From the NCBI RefSeq assembly GCF_001316005.1, contig NZ_BBBJ01000003.1, positions 143,867 to 207,866 of the forward strand: a stretch of 64,000 bases of DNA, written 5' to 3'. This document shows, one piece after another, positions 28,900-37,933 of this stretch. Made by a program: the position numbers and the translations under genes. A model generated the notes under the pieces. That model was not told where the DNA came from. It ran no database searches and saw only the letters and a program-made list of their open reading frames with translations. Position 1 is the first letter of the stretch. The number at the start of each line of letters is the position of its first letter. The stretch comes from Vulcanisaeta distributa JCM 11217. Its GTDB lineage: Archaea > Thermoproteota > Thermoprotei > Thermoproteales > Thermocladiaceae.

Positions 28900-29613
28900 A
28901 TGGAGACAATAAATCCTGAAGTAAGGATTGATACATACATAAGGAATGTGGCTAACGCGCTTGAGCAAATAGAAAGGGAGGGCATTAAGAATGACGTAAT
29001 TGAAATAGCCAGGGCATACCTAAAGGACTCAATCTACTACCTATCAAGGGGTGATCAATTTAATGCATTAGCAACGATAGCCTATGCCGAGGGCCTCCTC
29101 GACGCATTAAGATTCCTTGGAATAGCCCATTTTAATTGGAGCAGGATAGATGACTTAATCAGGAGGGCTCAAAATAAGGTGTTTGTCGCCGGCACGTTTG
29201 AGATAATACACCCAGGGCACATAGCCTATCTAAGGCATGCCTGGACTCTTGGACGCGTAGTTGCGGTGATTGCCCGTGACTCCACGGTTAAGAAGATTAA
29301 GGGTAGGGACGTGATCATACCTGAAAACCAGAGGCTGGAGGTTGTTAGTAATATTGTTTATGTTCATAAGGCCAGGCTTGGCTATGAGGGTGACATGTTC
29401 AGGGTTGTTGAGGAGGAGAGACCAAACATAATATTGCTCGGGCCCAATCAGCCATTTAGTGAGGATTCATTAAGGGAGGAATTGAAGAAGAGAGGTTTAG
29501 AAAATATAGAAGTTATTAGGTTCAACGACTATGTGGACTGCCCGCTCTGCAGCACGACAAAGATACTCAAGGCCATAAGCAGCAAGTTTAATCAGGGTAA
29601 TCAAATGCTCTAA
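28900..29613 (+). CDS. DUF357 plus cytidylyltransferase, RibL-like FAD synthetase
   Basis: 237 aa fusion. Residues 1-85 are a helical DUF357 domain. From residue 92 comes a nucleotidyltransferase: VFVAGTFEIIHPGHIAYLRHAW with the HxGH motif, then PENQRLEVVSNI and the C-terminal STTKIL (ISSTxI-like). This is the archaeal RibL/tagD type, which transfers AMP to FMN to make FAD. Two Cys near the end (DCPLCSTT) resemble the redox-sensitive Cys pair of RibL. Start ATG 28900. A long 3' spacer leads to the convergent exported-protein gene. Confidence 0.75.
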   Translation: METINPEVRIDTYIRNVANALEQIEREGIKNDVIEIARAYLKDSIYYLSRGDQFNALATIAYAEGLLDALRFLGIAHFNWSRIDDLIRRAQNKVFVAGTFEIIHPGHIAYLRHAWTLGRVVAVIARDSTVKKIKGRDVIIPENQRLEVVSNIVYVHKARLGYEGDMFRVVEEERPNIILLGPNQPFSEDSLREELKKRGLENIEVIRFNDYVDCPLCSTTKILKAISSKFNQGNQML

Positions 29614-29724
29614 TCACTATTATACAAAGCATTAAGTACCTTATTATTTATTAAGGACTTATTTAATGACCTTAATGTGAGTGGACTGAGAATCAGGAAG
29701 TTACTGAATTTATACAGTGGCTTC

Positions 29725-30524
29725 TTAAGTTCTCATCATAAGGCGTAATGACTCAGGGTATGAGCCCCCCCTCGTTATTTGTGAGAACTCCTGCTGATTG
29801 AACACAAATGAGTAATTTATTAGTGTCATATTTATGTTCATGACCATATTACCAAGCATACCCTGACGCGCTGGGTATATGAATATCGTTACGTTTGTTG
29901 GTACGCCATTGCTTAACATGCATAGTTCCGTTATGTTCACGACGATTGGTAACCCCCCCTGTAGCTCACCCTGAGTTGGCGTTAATGTCATAGTTGTTGT
30001 GAAACAATAAGTTGTTTTTCCATTCCAAGTACCCTTACCCACATACTTACTTTCATTTAATGCAAGCACTACGTACTTAGTGAGGTTTACGTAAGGCGCG
30101 CAATGGGTCATTGTTTGCTGTCCCATGAAGTTGAATTCAACCGCGTAGCAAAGCTCGTCATTATACCTCCAAAGCGCCATATTAAAGTTAATACCAGCCC
30201 CCCCATGAAGTGCCTGAATGATAATGTGCCATTTATTACAGTGGCATCACTTATCGGCGTTCTAGATATGGTAACGATACCCATTAAAGGACCCATTTGA
30301 AATGGAACATTGGGTATTCCCGGGAATTCATTATTTATCATGAATGTGGAGCTGATTACGAATTTATAGGTCGCCGTAACATTCCTCATGAATAACTCCT
30401 TGGCGTTTAGGAGGGCTGACTCTGGGCCTCCGTTCACCGACACTGCGAGGTACGTAACCGCGCCTGCGATTATAACAACTATGAGTATAGTCGTAATTAA
30501 TAACGAGGTTTTCATCAATTCCAT
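29725..30524 (-). CDS. Membrane-anchored exported protein, paralogue of the 2.6-kb gene, one frameshift
   Basis: The N-terminal anchor SLLITTILIVVIIAGAVTYLAV is followed by an outside domain with many NxS/T sites. Pieces 30524-30108 and 30180-29725 join at the seven-C run 30198-30204, where five or eight would be in frame (HFMGGAGINFNMALWR). About 266 aa. The layout, size and the ELCMLSNGVP segment near the C-terminal third match EVCMTQDGVP in the protein at 2571-3327. Role unknown. Confidence 0.65.
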
Positions 30525-30555
30525 TTAAATCTGCGAATTATTAAAAGGTTTTGAC

Positions 30556-32050
30556 TCAATACCTCCTCGCAATCCTCAGCCAATAATTTGCCTGCTTATC
30601 ATTACATGCCAAGTCCCTCAAACCACCAATATCCTTGCTCGCATCCTCATCCATAGGCACACCCAGAGCGTCAGCATCAAGCAATTGTTGTATTGCCATT
30701 CCACAATTATTATCACCGCTCCAGGGAACCTCAACAACGCCACCATTATCAAGGTGCTTCCTAGCTTCATCTACCGTGGTGGCTCTGGCAGTCATGGATC
30801 TAAGGAAGTCCCATGCCATACTCCTCATATTATTACCTATTTCATTAAGTAATTCCTTCACTGTATCGGCGATTCCCTCGCGCGGCGCAACGTACTTCTC
30901 CATGGTATCTCTCCTAGCCAGTACAACCTGCCTACTCTCAACATCCTTAGGACCAACCTCTATCCTGAGCGGAACACCCATCATCTCCCAATAATTATAC
31001 TTCCAACCAGGCGTCCTATCGGTCCTATCATCAACCCTAACCCTAACACCAGCATTGGTTAGTTCCTCCGTTATTGACCTAACCTCCCTCATTATCGCCT
31101 CCTCCGTGCCCTTATACATTATTGGGACTATCACGACCTGTATCGGCGCTACGTTGGGCGGTAATGCGAGGCCCTTATCATCCCATGCACGGCAATCATC
31201 GCTGCAATAACCCTTTCTGAGATTCCATAGCTAGTGGTATGCACGTACTCCCAATCGCCGTTTGGCGTTAAGTACTTAACGTCGAAGACCCTTGAGAAGT
31301 TCGTGCCCAGGTAATGAACGGTACCAATCTGCATTGTTTTTCCATCGGGCATAACCGTGTCAAAGGCTATTGTATAGACGGCGCCCGCGAATTTATCCCA
31401 CTCAGGTCTTTGACTTATTAAGTAGGGTATACCCAGGTAATCAAATATTTTCTTATAAATCTCCATGGCTTCCTTAATTTGTCTCTCCGCATCCTCCCTA
31501 TTCGCATGTGCCGTATGAGCCTCCTTAAACATCGATATTTCCCTAAGCCTAATCATGGGCTCGTGGCCTTAGTCTCAGCCCTAAACACACTGACTATTTG
31601 GTAAACCTTGAATGGTAGGTCTGTATGGTCCTTAATCCATAATTTGAACATGGGCATCATTGCCGTTTCGCTGGTAGGCCTTAACACGAGTCTCTCCTCA
31701 CCAGTACCACCCTTACTTACCCAGAAGACCTCGTTCTCAAACCCCCTAATGTGCTCGCTCTCCTTTGAGAAGAACTCGTATGGTATGAACACCGGAAATA
31801 GTACCTCCTGATGCCCCGTCTCATCATGAACAAGCCTGACGTAGGATTCAACGAGTCTCCTAATCCTCATGCCATACGGCCTCCATACGTATGCGCCCTT
31901 CACTGGGTATCTATAGTCATAAACCTCCGTCTCCATTATAACCCAGTTAAACCAGTCCGTGAAGTTCCTCCACTTCTCCCTAGGCCTTTTCTCCCCAGAC
32001 TTGATGAGCTGTAGCTTGGCAATAAAGGTCCCTCGATTGTGCTTAAGCAA
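30556..32050 (-). CDS. proS: Prolyl-tRNA synthetase, archaeal/eukaryal type, two frameshifts
   Basis: Three adjoining pieces make one class II synthetase of about 490 aa. N-terminal piece (32050-31553): [16 protein letters not shown], motif 1 region, [19 protein letters not shown] and motif 2 [10 protein letters not shown]. Middle piece (31556-31149): [19 protein letters not shown]-terminal piece (31134-30556): the anticodon-binding and zinc-binding-like end, finishing in Tyr as ProRS of this type do. Breaks: about 31556 (one base missing after acgag) and about 31178 (catgggatg, one G missing; four G restores [16 protein letters not shown]). The start is uncertain, possibly downstream of the TTG at 32050. 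Confidence 0.92.
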
Positions 32051-32084
32051 GGCCTTAAAAGCATTGTGCCCGCAACCAGGCAGT

Positions 32085-32096
32085 AAGTATTTAAGC
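32085..32096 (+). promoter_or_regulatory. TATA box of the ferredoxin gene
   Basis: aagtatttaagc centred 27 bp before ATG 32117, again predicting a leaderless transcript. Confidence 0.55.
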
Positions 32097-32116
32097 GCGT
32101 TGAGTATTTAGAATTG

Positions 32117-32317
32117 ATGAGATTCAGGATGAGAATTGAGGTATTAAGTAATTGCGTTGGTTGTGGAATTTGCTGGACAGTATGCCCAAAGGGCGTATTG
32201 GCAGGTAAATTGAGGGATAAGGCCTACGTGTTAAATGAATCGTTATGCTCAGGGTGCTTCTCCTGTCAAAGCAATTGCCCATACTCAGCGATCAGGGTAA
32301 CGCCAACTCAGTACTAA
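32117..32317 (+). CDS. Ferredoxin, two [4Fe-4S] clusters
   Basis: 66 aa low-potential electron carrier. The two cluster motifs are CVGCGICWTVCPKG and CSGCFSCQSNCPYS (each CxxCxxCxxxCP). ATG 32117 is preceded by an in-frame TTG at 32114. The stop overlaps the convergent hypothetical gene by 4 bp. Partner enzyme unknown. Confidence 0.9.
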   Translation: MRFRMRIEVLSNCVGCGICWTVCPKGVLAGKLRDKAYVLNESLCSGCFSCQSNCPYSAIRVTPTQY

Positions 32318-33021
32318 GTAATTATTGGAAGACCTATCGACTTAATGAAGCTTATATACCCACGGTCGTTAATAAGCCGTATAAATGCCTCCGTTAAGTC
32401 CCTACTCGTTACCACGTAATCCCCAATGTAGGTAATTACATAATTAACGACCCCACTTAGATAATTAATGCCCAACTCGCCACGTGATATGAGCACCATT
32501 AAGTCAATGGGCATGGGCATTAATGGACCTAGTAAAATGGAGTTGTTTGACTTGGTGGCGTTCTTTATAAATTGAATGTAATCATCAACCACAACGACAG
32601 GTCCATCGGGCAGAACTAGGGAAGTAACTCCTTCCTTGAAAAGTCCTAACCACTCATCATAATCAACCCTACCACTAAGCCTATACTTAATTATCAACCT
32701 AGCAATGCTAACACCCAAATCCACAGACATCCTAAGCCTATCAATACTATCATAGCAATCAATCATTGCTGAAGGCTCAACAATCATGACCTCCCTTAAA
32801 AACTCCGGGACCCAGCCCCCCCAAAGCCTCATGAATGAGTTCCCAAGCCTCATAAGCAATTCAATGGCTTCCCTGGGGGGGTTTAGCACGGCTAATCTGC
32901 AGAATTCCCGCGGTAATGGCAGTGACAGCGATTTATAACGCTTAATAACGATCATAAGAATGTTCCTTAACATGGGCATTGATGCCTCAATCCTTGGTGA
33001 GTAGATTATCAAGTCCATCAA
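32314..33021 (-). CDS. Hypothetical protein, 235 aa
   Basis: Not recognised. Soluble, helix-rich, with no signal peptide or known motif. The centre (YDSIDRLRMSVDLGVSIARLIIKYRL) and LPDGPVVVVDDYIQFIKNA suggest an alpha/beta fold. C7 (32816-32822) gives LWGGWVP and G7 (32875-32881) gives NPPREA. It converges on the ferredoxin gene and is divergent from the kinase-like gene. Confidence 0.5.
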   Translation of the reverse strand: MMDLIIYSPRIEASMPMLRNILMIVIKRYKSLSLPLPREFCRLAVLNPPREAIELLMRLGNSFMRLWGGWVPEFLREVMIVEPSAMIDCYDSIDRLRMSVDLGVSIARLIIKYRLSGRVDYDEWLGLFKEGVTSLVLPDGPVVVVDDYIQFIKNATKSNNSILLGPLMPMPIDLMVLISRGELGINYLSGVVNYVITYIGDYVVTSRDLTEAFIRLINDRGYISFIKSIGLPIIT

Positions 33022-33157
33022 TTAGTAATGCTTTACTTAATATTAAAAGAGGGTTCGTCAGATAAACCCGAGTTCCTCATCATTACCGTTCCTCAGAGGC
33101 CTGTTTCCCTCATCAACCAGGTTTGTTTATATTAATGCATTAATTAAGTTATTTTCG

Positions 33158-33892
33158 ATGGGGGGGAACTACGAAGTCTTTACCGGCATTTGTAAGCGTA
33201 TTAATTGCCCAGGGGGGGATTACGTGGACCTAATATTGGGTGAATTATCGAATCTAGGCGTGAACGAGATTTTAAATGACGGTGGTGTTGAGTTCATGGG
33301 ATTTAGGTTATTGGGTAAGGGCCAGAACAGTTTCGTATTTAAGTGCCGCGTTGGTGATGAGTATTACGCCTGTAAGATTAGGCGTTTCGACTCGTCAAGA
33401 CCAAGCCTAATGAACGAGGGTAGCTATCTCAGGCTTGCGAATTCCGTCGCGTTGGGCCGAGATTAATTAAGTACGCAAGTGACGTATTGATTATGGAATT
33501 GGTGAGTGGCGTGCCTATACAGGATTATGTAATTACGGCGAGCTCAGCGGAGTTAAGGGTAATACTCAGGGACTTGCTTTGGCAATGCCGTAGATTGGAC
33601 TCCATAGGCCTAGCCCATAATGAGTTGAGTAGGCCGGAGGATCACGTAATCATTAGTAATGGCAGGGCGTTTATAATAGATTTTGAAAGTGCCAGCTTAA
33701 ATAGTAGGGTTAGTAATGTCGCCCAAATATTGAATGCGTTGATAATGGGTAGGGTTTATTCAGGGTCGTGTTAGGGCAATTATGGGCGTGAGTATTGATT
33801 TCGATAATTTACGTAGTGCAATCAAGAGGTATAAGGTTACGAGGAGTGATGATGACTTTACACAAATACTAAGGTTACTTGGCCTTGAGTAG
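33158..33892 (+). CDS. Kinase-like protein (RIO/Bud32-type fold), two frameshifts
   Basis: Three pieces give one protein of about 244 aa. The N-terminal lobe has LLGKGQNSFVFKCRVGDEYYACKIRR, a glycine-rich loop and the ATP-binding Lys. The second piece has IMELVSGVPI, then HNELSRPEDHVII (catalytic-loop position, His-Asn instead of the usual His-Gly-Asp/Arg-Asp) and IDFESAS (DFE for DFG). The third adds a helical tail ending LRLLGLE. Breaks are near 33462 and 33770. Similar short archaeal protein-kinase relatives exist; substrate unknown. The 3' end overlaps the convergent PUA gene by 18 bp. Confidence 0.65.
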
Positions 33893-34400
33893 TTCCTGGG
33901 CTAAATTCCATATCTTATCTCCAAGGTGATGAATAACCTTTATGACCTTACCCTTACTCGTACTCCTCATATCATCAGCCGTCATGAGGGATACTCCAAT
34001 GGCGATGTACCTACCCTTAAGATCCTTAATTAGCAACACATCACCCACACCAAAGTTACCGCTTATCTCCTTAATGCCTGGCCTCATTACGTCAGCTCCA
34101 TTGACTATGTGCGGTACCGCGCCATCATCAACGGTCACGGTGGGGGTAGCTGGGCATGTATGATGGGTTGAGGTAAAAGTACGTTAGTAATGGTATTACA
34201 TACTCCCTTTGGCTTGAGTCAACCTTTACCGTTAGTTTCGCCACTAATGGCTTATCGTCGATTAAGTATACAGTAGTTGCCTCATTAAGCTCATAAACCT
34301 CAACCTTCTTGGCATTCCTGAATACGGGCCCCCCCAATTCACCAACCGCATTGCTTAATTCCTTAATGTCCTTATTGCTAAGGAAGTACCTCTTAACCAC
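33875..34400 (-). CDS. PUA-domain protein (TMA20/MCT-1-like), one frameshift
   Basis: Archaeal PUA protein that probably binds RNA or the ribosome. The N-terminal piece (34400-34128) has RYFLSNKDIKELSN, VEVYELNEATTVYLIDDKPL and LIP-like PLLTYFYLNP. The C-terminal piece (34138-33875) has the PUA signature VDDGAVPHIVNGADVMRPGI and SKGKVIKVIHHLGD. They join at a five-base run (34142-34146); four restores YPTVTVDDGA. About 172 aa. Located next to the MetRS-beta-like gene, which is divergent. Confidence 0.8.
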
Positions 34401-34479
34401 AGCAATTATTTGCAGGGCTCATTAATAAGCATTTAGTACGTAACTCAATATTTAATAGCAGGCATTTAGACTTACTATT

Positions 34480-34818
34480 GTGTCCACCGAGACGATAACG
34501 AGGGCTGATTTTGAAAAGGTGGTGCTTAAGGTTGGTAAGGTAATACACGCAGAGAGGGTTCAGGGTTCGAGGAAGCTGTTGAGACTCATTGTTGATATTG
34601 GTGACGAGAGGAGACAAATAATTACTGGACTCGCCGAGTTTTATAAACCCGAGGACTTAATTAATAAGTACGTGGTCGTGGTTGCGAATTTAGAGAGTAG
34701 GAAGATCTTTGGCTATGAGAGTCAGGGAATGATACTGGCGTCTTGTGATGAGAAGAACCCAACAATAATAACGATTGATAAGCCACAGGATGAGCAAATA
34801 GGTAAGAGGGTCTGCTAA
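34480..34818 (+). CDS. MetRS beta-type tRNA-binding protein
   Basis: 112 aa stand-alone OB-fold tRNA-binding domain like the C-terminal part of methionyl-tRNA synthetase (MetG beta, EMAP/Trbp111 family): DFEKVVLKVGKVIHAERVQGSRKLLRLIVDIG, then RQIITGLAEFY and SQGMILAS. It starts with GTG 34480. In archaea it can act as a separate subunit that improves tRNA binding by MetRS. No metS lies in the window. Confidence 0.85.
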   Translation: MSTETITRADFEKVVLKVGKVIHAERVQGSRKLLRLIVDIGDERRQIITGLAEFYKPEDLINKYVVVVANLESRKIFGYESQGMILASCDEKNPTIITIDKPQDEQIGKRVC

Positions 34819-34858
34819 AGGTGTATTGCTTTAAATTCCCCCCCGTTTAAAATCGATA

Positions 34859-36045
34859 ATGGTGAACATAGAGTATTACGTATTAGATAATGGACTAAGA
34901 CTATTGATAAACAGTTGAATCATCAACGGTAGGAGTAGCCATTGGCGTAGGCATAGGATCTATATATGAGGATGAGGGTTTACGAGGCATAAGCCACTTT
35001 GCAGAACACATTATTTATAGGGCATACCCAAACATTGACCTGGAGATAGAGGGGGGTTAGGCGGCGTTTCAGACGCGTATACTGAACGAACACTCACAAT
35101 GTACCTATCGAGGTAATACCAAGCGAATTAAGGAATCTACTGAGACTCATTCATAAAATGTTTAGTAATAAGAGGGTGAATGAGGAGGACTTTGAGAGGG
35201 AGAGGAGGGTCATTCTTTCAGAGATAAGGATGAGAAATGATGACCCAGGCACGTTAATATACGACCTTGGGCCTAGGGCATTGTTCGGAGATAGCGATTA
35301 TGGCGCCCCAATCATTGGTTCCGAGGATAGTATCTCCTCAATAACCGTTAAAGACCTTAAGGAATTTCTAGAATCCTACTACACGCCAGATAATACGGTA
35401 GTGAGCATCGTTGGTCCTATAAACATGACAATAAATGAGGTAATGGAATTATTTAATAAGTGGGAGGGTAGATCAGGTAGTAAGAAAAAACCAACAATAG
35501 GCAAAGGAGGACCAATAATCATTAAGAGACCCATTGAATCGGCATATTTATCATACTCCTGGCAATACAATGTAACTAATGAGGATCCACTCCTACTATC
35601 AATCAAATCATCATTACTGGAATTCCACTTAGTAAATGGACTCAGCTCATACCTAGTGTCTAGGTTCAGGAGTAAGGGTTTGACGTACTCAATCGATATG
35701 GATAGGGATTACCTGCCAGGTACTTATTACTATCAATTAGTGGTTTCCGCTATCAATGAGGAGAATATCGACGCCGTGAAGGAGGAGCTGATTAATGCAT
35801 TATTAAGCATTAATGATTTATTTAATGATGAGTATTATTTAAGCAAGCGATTGAATTACCTTAAATACCTAATAAGCGATTATCTACGTAGACCGCTGCA
35901 AATAGCCGAGTCCCTGAGCTATATGGAATTGAAGCTCAGTAATCACGATATTGATAGATTCAACAAGGGACTTGAGGAGCATTTCCGGGACTCCCTGAGC
36001 AACCTAGTTACTGATGGTGTATGGTCTGCAATAATACCCTCGTAA
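34859..36045 (+). CDS. M16-family zinc peptidase, N-terminal frameshifts
   Basis: Processing-peptidase-like protein. The first 20 codons from ATG 34859 read MVNIEYYVLDNGLRLLINS, then stop. The next frame reads VESSTVGVAIGVG, EDEGLRGISHFAEH and so holds the zinc motif HxxEH (about 34994-35008). It breaks again at a G6 run (35051-35056), and the main frame continues from about 35080: DAYTERT-like, then FERERRVILSEIRMRNDDPG (the third zinc ligand Glu) to the end at 36045. About 395 aa, one M16 repeat plus the inactive half. With three or more breaks in 200 bp this one might be a true pseudogene. Confidence 0.7.
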
Positions 36046-36107
36046 TATTGATGTATTACGTATACGTAAACATTACGTATGCGTCTCAATAAAGTATTAT
36101 TAGTGTA

Positions 36108-36883
36108 TTATTGTTGTATTCCCAGCCTATCCTTAATCTCCCTGAGCAGTAATGTCATTGCATCACCAGCCTTACACTGTATTATCACGTCAGCAATGTA
36201 ATCGAGCTCTGTAGGTTCCATATTTATTATAATAACCTTACCACCCATTTCCTTAACAAATATCGGTATATACGCCGCGGGATAGACGGAGAGTGATGAT
36301 CCTATAACGAGAACAGCATCACTCATTAAGGCTAATTCCCTGGCCTTATCGAAATCCTTAACGGGCTCCCCAAATAATACTGTGTCAGGTTTAAGAATTC
36401 CACCGCACTCATCACAGAGTGGTGGTATTTGACCACTATCTATTTTCCTAATGACAACCTCCATTGGGTAAGTACGGCCACACGCAATGCATACCGCCCT
36501 CTTCATTGTGCCATGGAGCTCAATCACATTCTTAGAACCGGCGGCTTGGTGAAGTCCATCAACATTCTGCGTGATTACTGCCTTTATTATGCCTAATCTC
36601 TCGAGTTCGGCCACGGCATAGTGCGCCCTGTTTGGCTTAGCCACGAATAACGTACTCATTCTCATCCTATAAAATAGCCAGAAATCCTTCGGATGCTGTA
36701 GGAAGTAGTCTATAGTCGCTATTTCAGGGCTGTACTGCTTCCATAATCCCTGAGGACCTCTAAAGTCGGGTATTCCTGATTCCGTGGATATCCCGGCGCC
36801 GGTGAAGGCTATGGCGTGTCTGGCATTAATTAGTATGTCAGCGGCTTCTTAATATCCTCAATACTGCACTGGCCCTCACTCAT
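36108..36883 (-). CDS. cobB: Sir2-family NAD-dependent deacylase, one frameshift
   Basis: Protein deacylase that can act on chromatin proteins such as Alba. The N-terminus MSEGQCSIEDIKK (ATG 36883) shifts near 36849, where one A is missing. In the main frame come IAFTGAGISTESGIPDFRG (NAD loop), then ITQNVDGLHQAAGS with the catalytic His in IELHGT, two zinc Cys pairs (CIACG, CDECG), GSSLSVYPAA and the C-terminal helix. About 258 aa. No G/C run is involved in this break. The 3' end is separated from the M16 gene by 60 bp. Confidence 0.9.
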
Positions 36884-37002
36884 AATCAGTTATTGATTTG
36901 GTAATTATCAGCATTATAAGTATTAGTCCCATTGATAACGGAGGATTTATATTGCGGCAGACCCCCCCTTATTTAAGTGTGATGAGCTGACGACGGACTG
37001 AG

Positions 37003-37587
37003 TTATTGATGAACGCGTTGGTGGCTGATCTCACTGTATATAGCTTCAACATCATCCATGGATCTAACCTCCACGGCATTAATTCCATAGTGATTCCTGA
37101 GGGATTCGTACGTCGGCTTATTATGTGCAATAACGTATAATGCCGAGGAGAAGGCATACCTCTCCCAATCCCTTATTGTTAAACTCAGTAGGCTTATGCT
37201 ATCACCTGATCTAATGGGTTCGGTGGAGTAGGCACTGACTATGTATGGTACCTTAAGTCTCTGTGAAATTACCTTGGCAATGACAGCCGCGATCCAATCA
37301 TGCGCATGCACAAAGTTTATATCCCTGGGTATTACGTAGGGTATTCTGGAGAGTATTTCCACGAGTAGGAAGTGCATGTATGCAACAACGTCACTGAACC
37401 ACCTATCACTTACGGTGAATATACGCACATTACCATCCATGTAACTACCATCAAAGTTGGCCGGGTGCACTAGGTATATTTCGTACCTATTGGATAATCG
37501 TGTGACTAGGTCCCTAACTTGAAATGCCAATGACCCAATGATCCTATACGGTGGGTACTCCGTCGATACGTGCAAGACCTTAACCAC
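37003..37587 (-). CDS. Glycogen synthase-type glycosyltransferase, N-terminal half only
   Basis: 194 aa with the N-terminal Rossmann half of a GT5/GT4 enzyme: KVLHVSTEYPPYRIIGSLAFQVRDLVTRL (donor-site loop), FVHAHDWIAAVIAKVI and PYIVSAYSTEP. The C-terminal half with the catalytic ExxGxxxxE motif is absent; the frame ends at 37003 with an ordinary stop and the following 100 bp do not carry it. It stands next to a winged-helix gene and is divergent from GH57, so a role in glycogen metabolism is likely. Could be a truncated gene or a small stand-alone form. Confidence 0.7.
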   Translation of the reverse strand: MVKVLHVSTEYPPYRIIGSLAFQVRDLVTRLSNRYEIYLVHPANFDGSYMDGNVRIFTVSDRWFSDVVAYMHFLLVEILSRIPYVIPRDINFVHAHDWIAAVIAKVISQRLKVPYIVSAYSTEPIRSGDSISLLSLTIRDWERYAFSSALYVIAHNKPTYESLRNHYGINAVEVRSMDDVEAIYSEISHQRVHQ

Positions 37588-37592
37588 AGAAT

Positions 37593-37832
37593 CTAGCAGT
37601 AAATACTACTTAATTTAATTATTGCAGTTGACGTTAGATGTACGGAGTCGTTAATCGTATTAACGTAACCAAGCACCTTAAGCTTGTCAACAATGCTCCT
37701 AACCTCCTCAACCTTTAAACCAACGATCCTCGCCAGATCCTCAAGTTTAATGGCCCGTTCCTTATCAATGGCAGCCAATGAGTGCAGGGTCTGCATTATG
37801 GTCCTTATCTTTGACTCGTAACCAACTTCCAC
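37593..37832 (-). CDS. Small winged-helix protein, 79 aa
   Basis: Winged helix-turn-helix: IKLEDLARIVGLKVEEVRSIVDKLKVLGYV, then a wing (NTINDSVHLTSTAIIKL). It lies 6 bp upstream of the glycosyltransferase half and is divergent from the GH57 gene across a 100-bp spacer, so it may control the alpha-glucan genes (inference). Confidence 0.65.
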   Translation of the reverse strand: MEVGYESKIRTIMQTLHSLAAIDKERAIKLEDLARIVGLKVEEVRSIVDKLKVLGYVNTINDSVHLTSTAIIKLSSIYC

Positions 37833-37933
37833 AGAGTATTATTAATCAATTTCCTTCTTAATAAACTTCTCTATCCTTAATACGTTATTAGAGATTGAAA
37901 TGACAAAAAGCACTTATATAATAACTATCCGTA

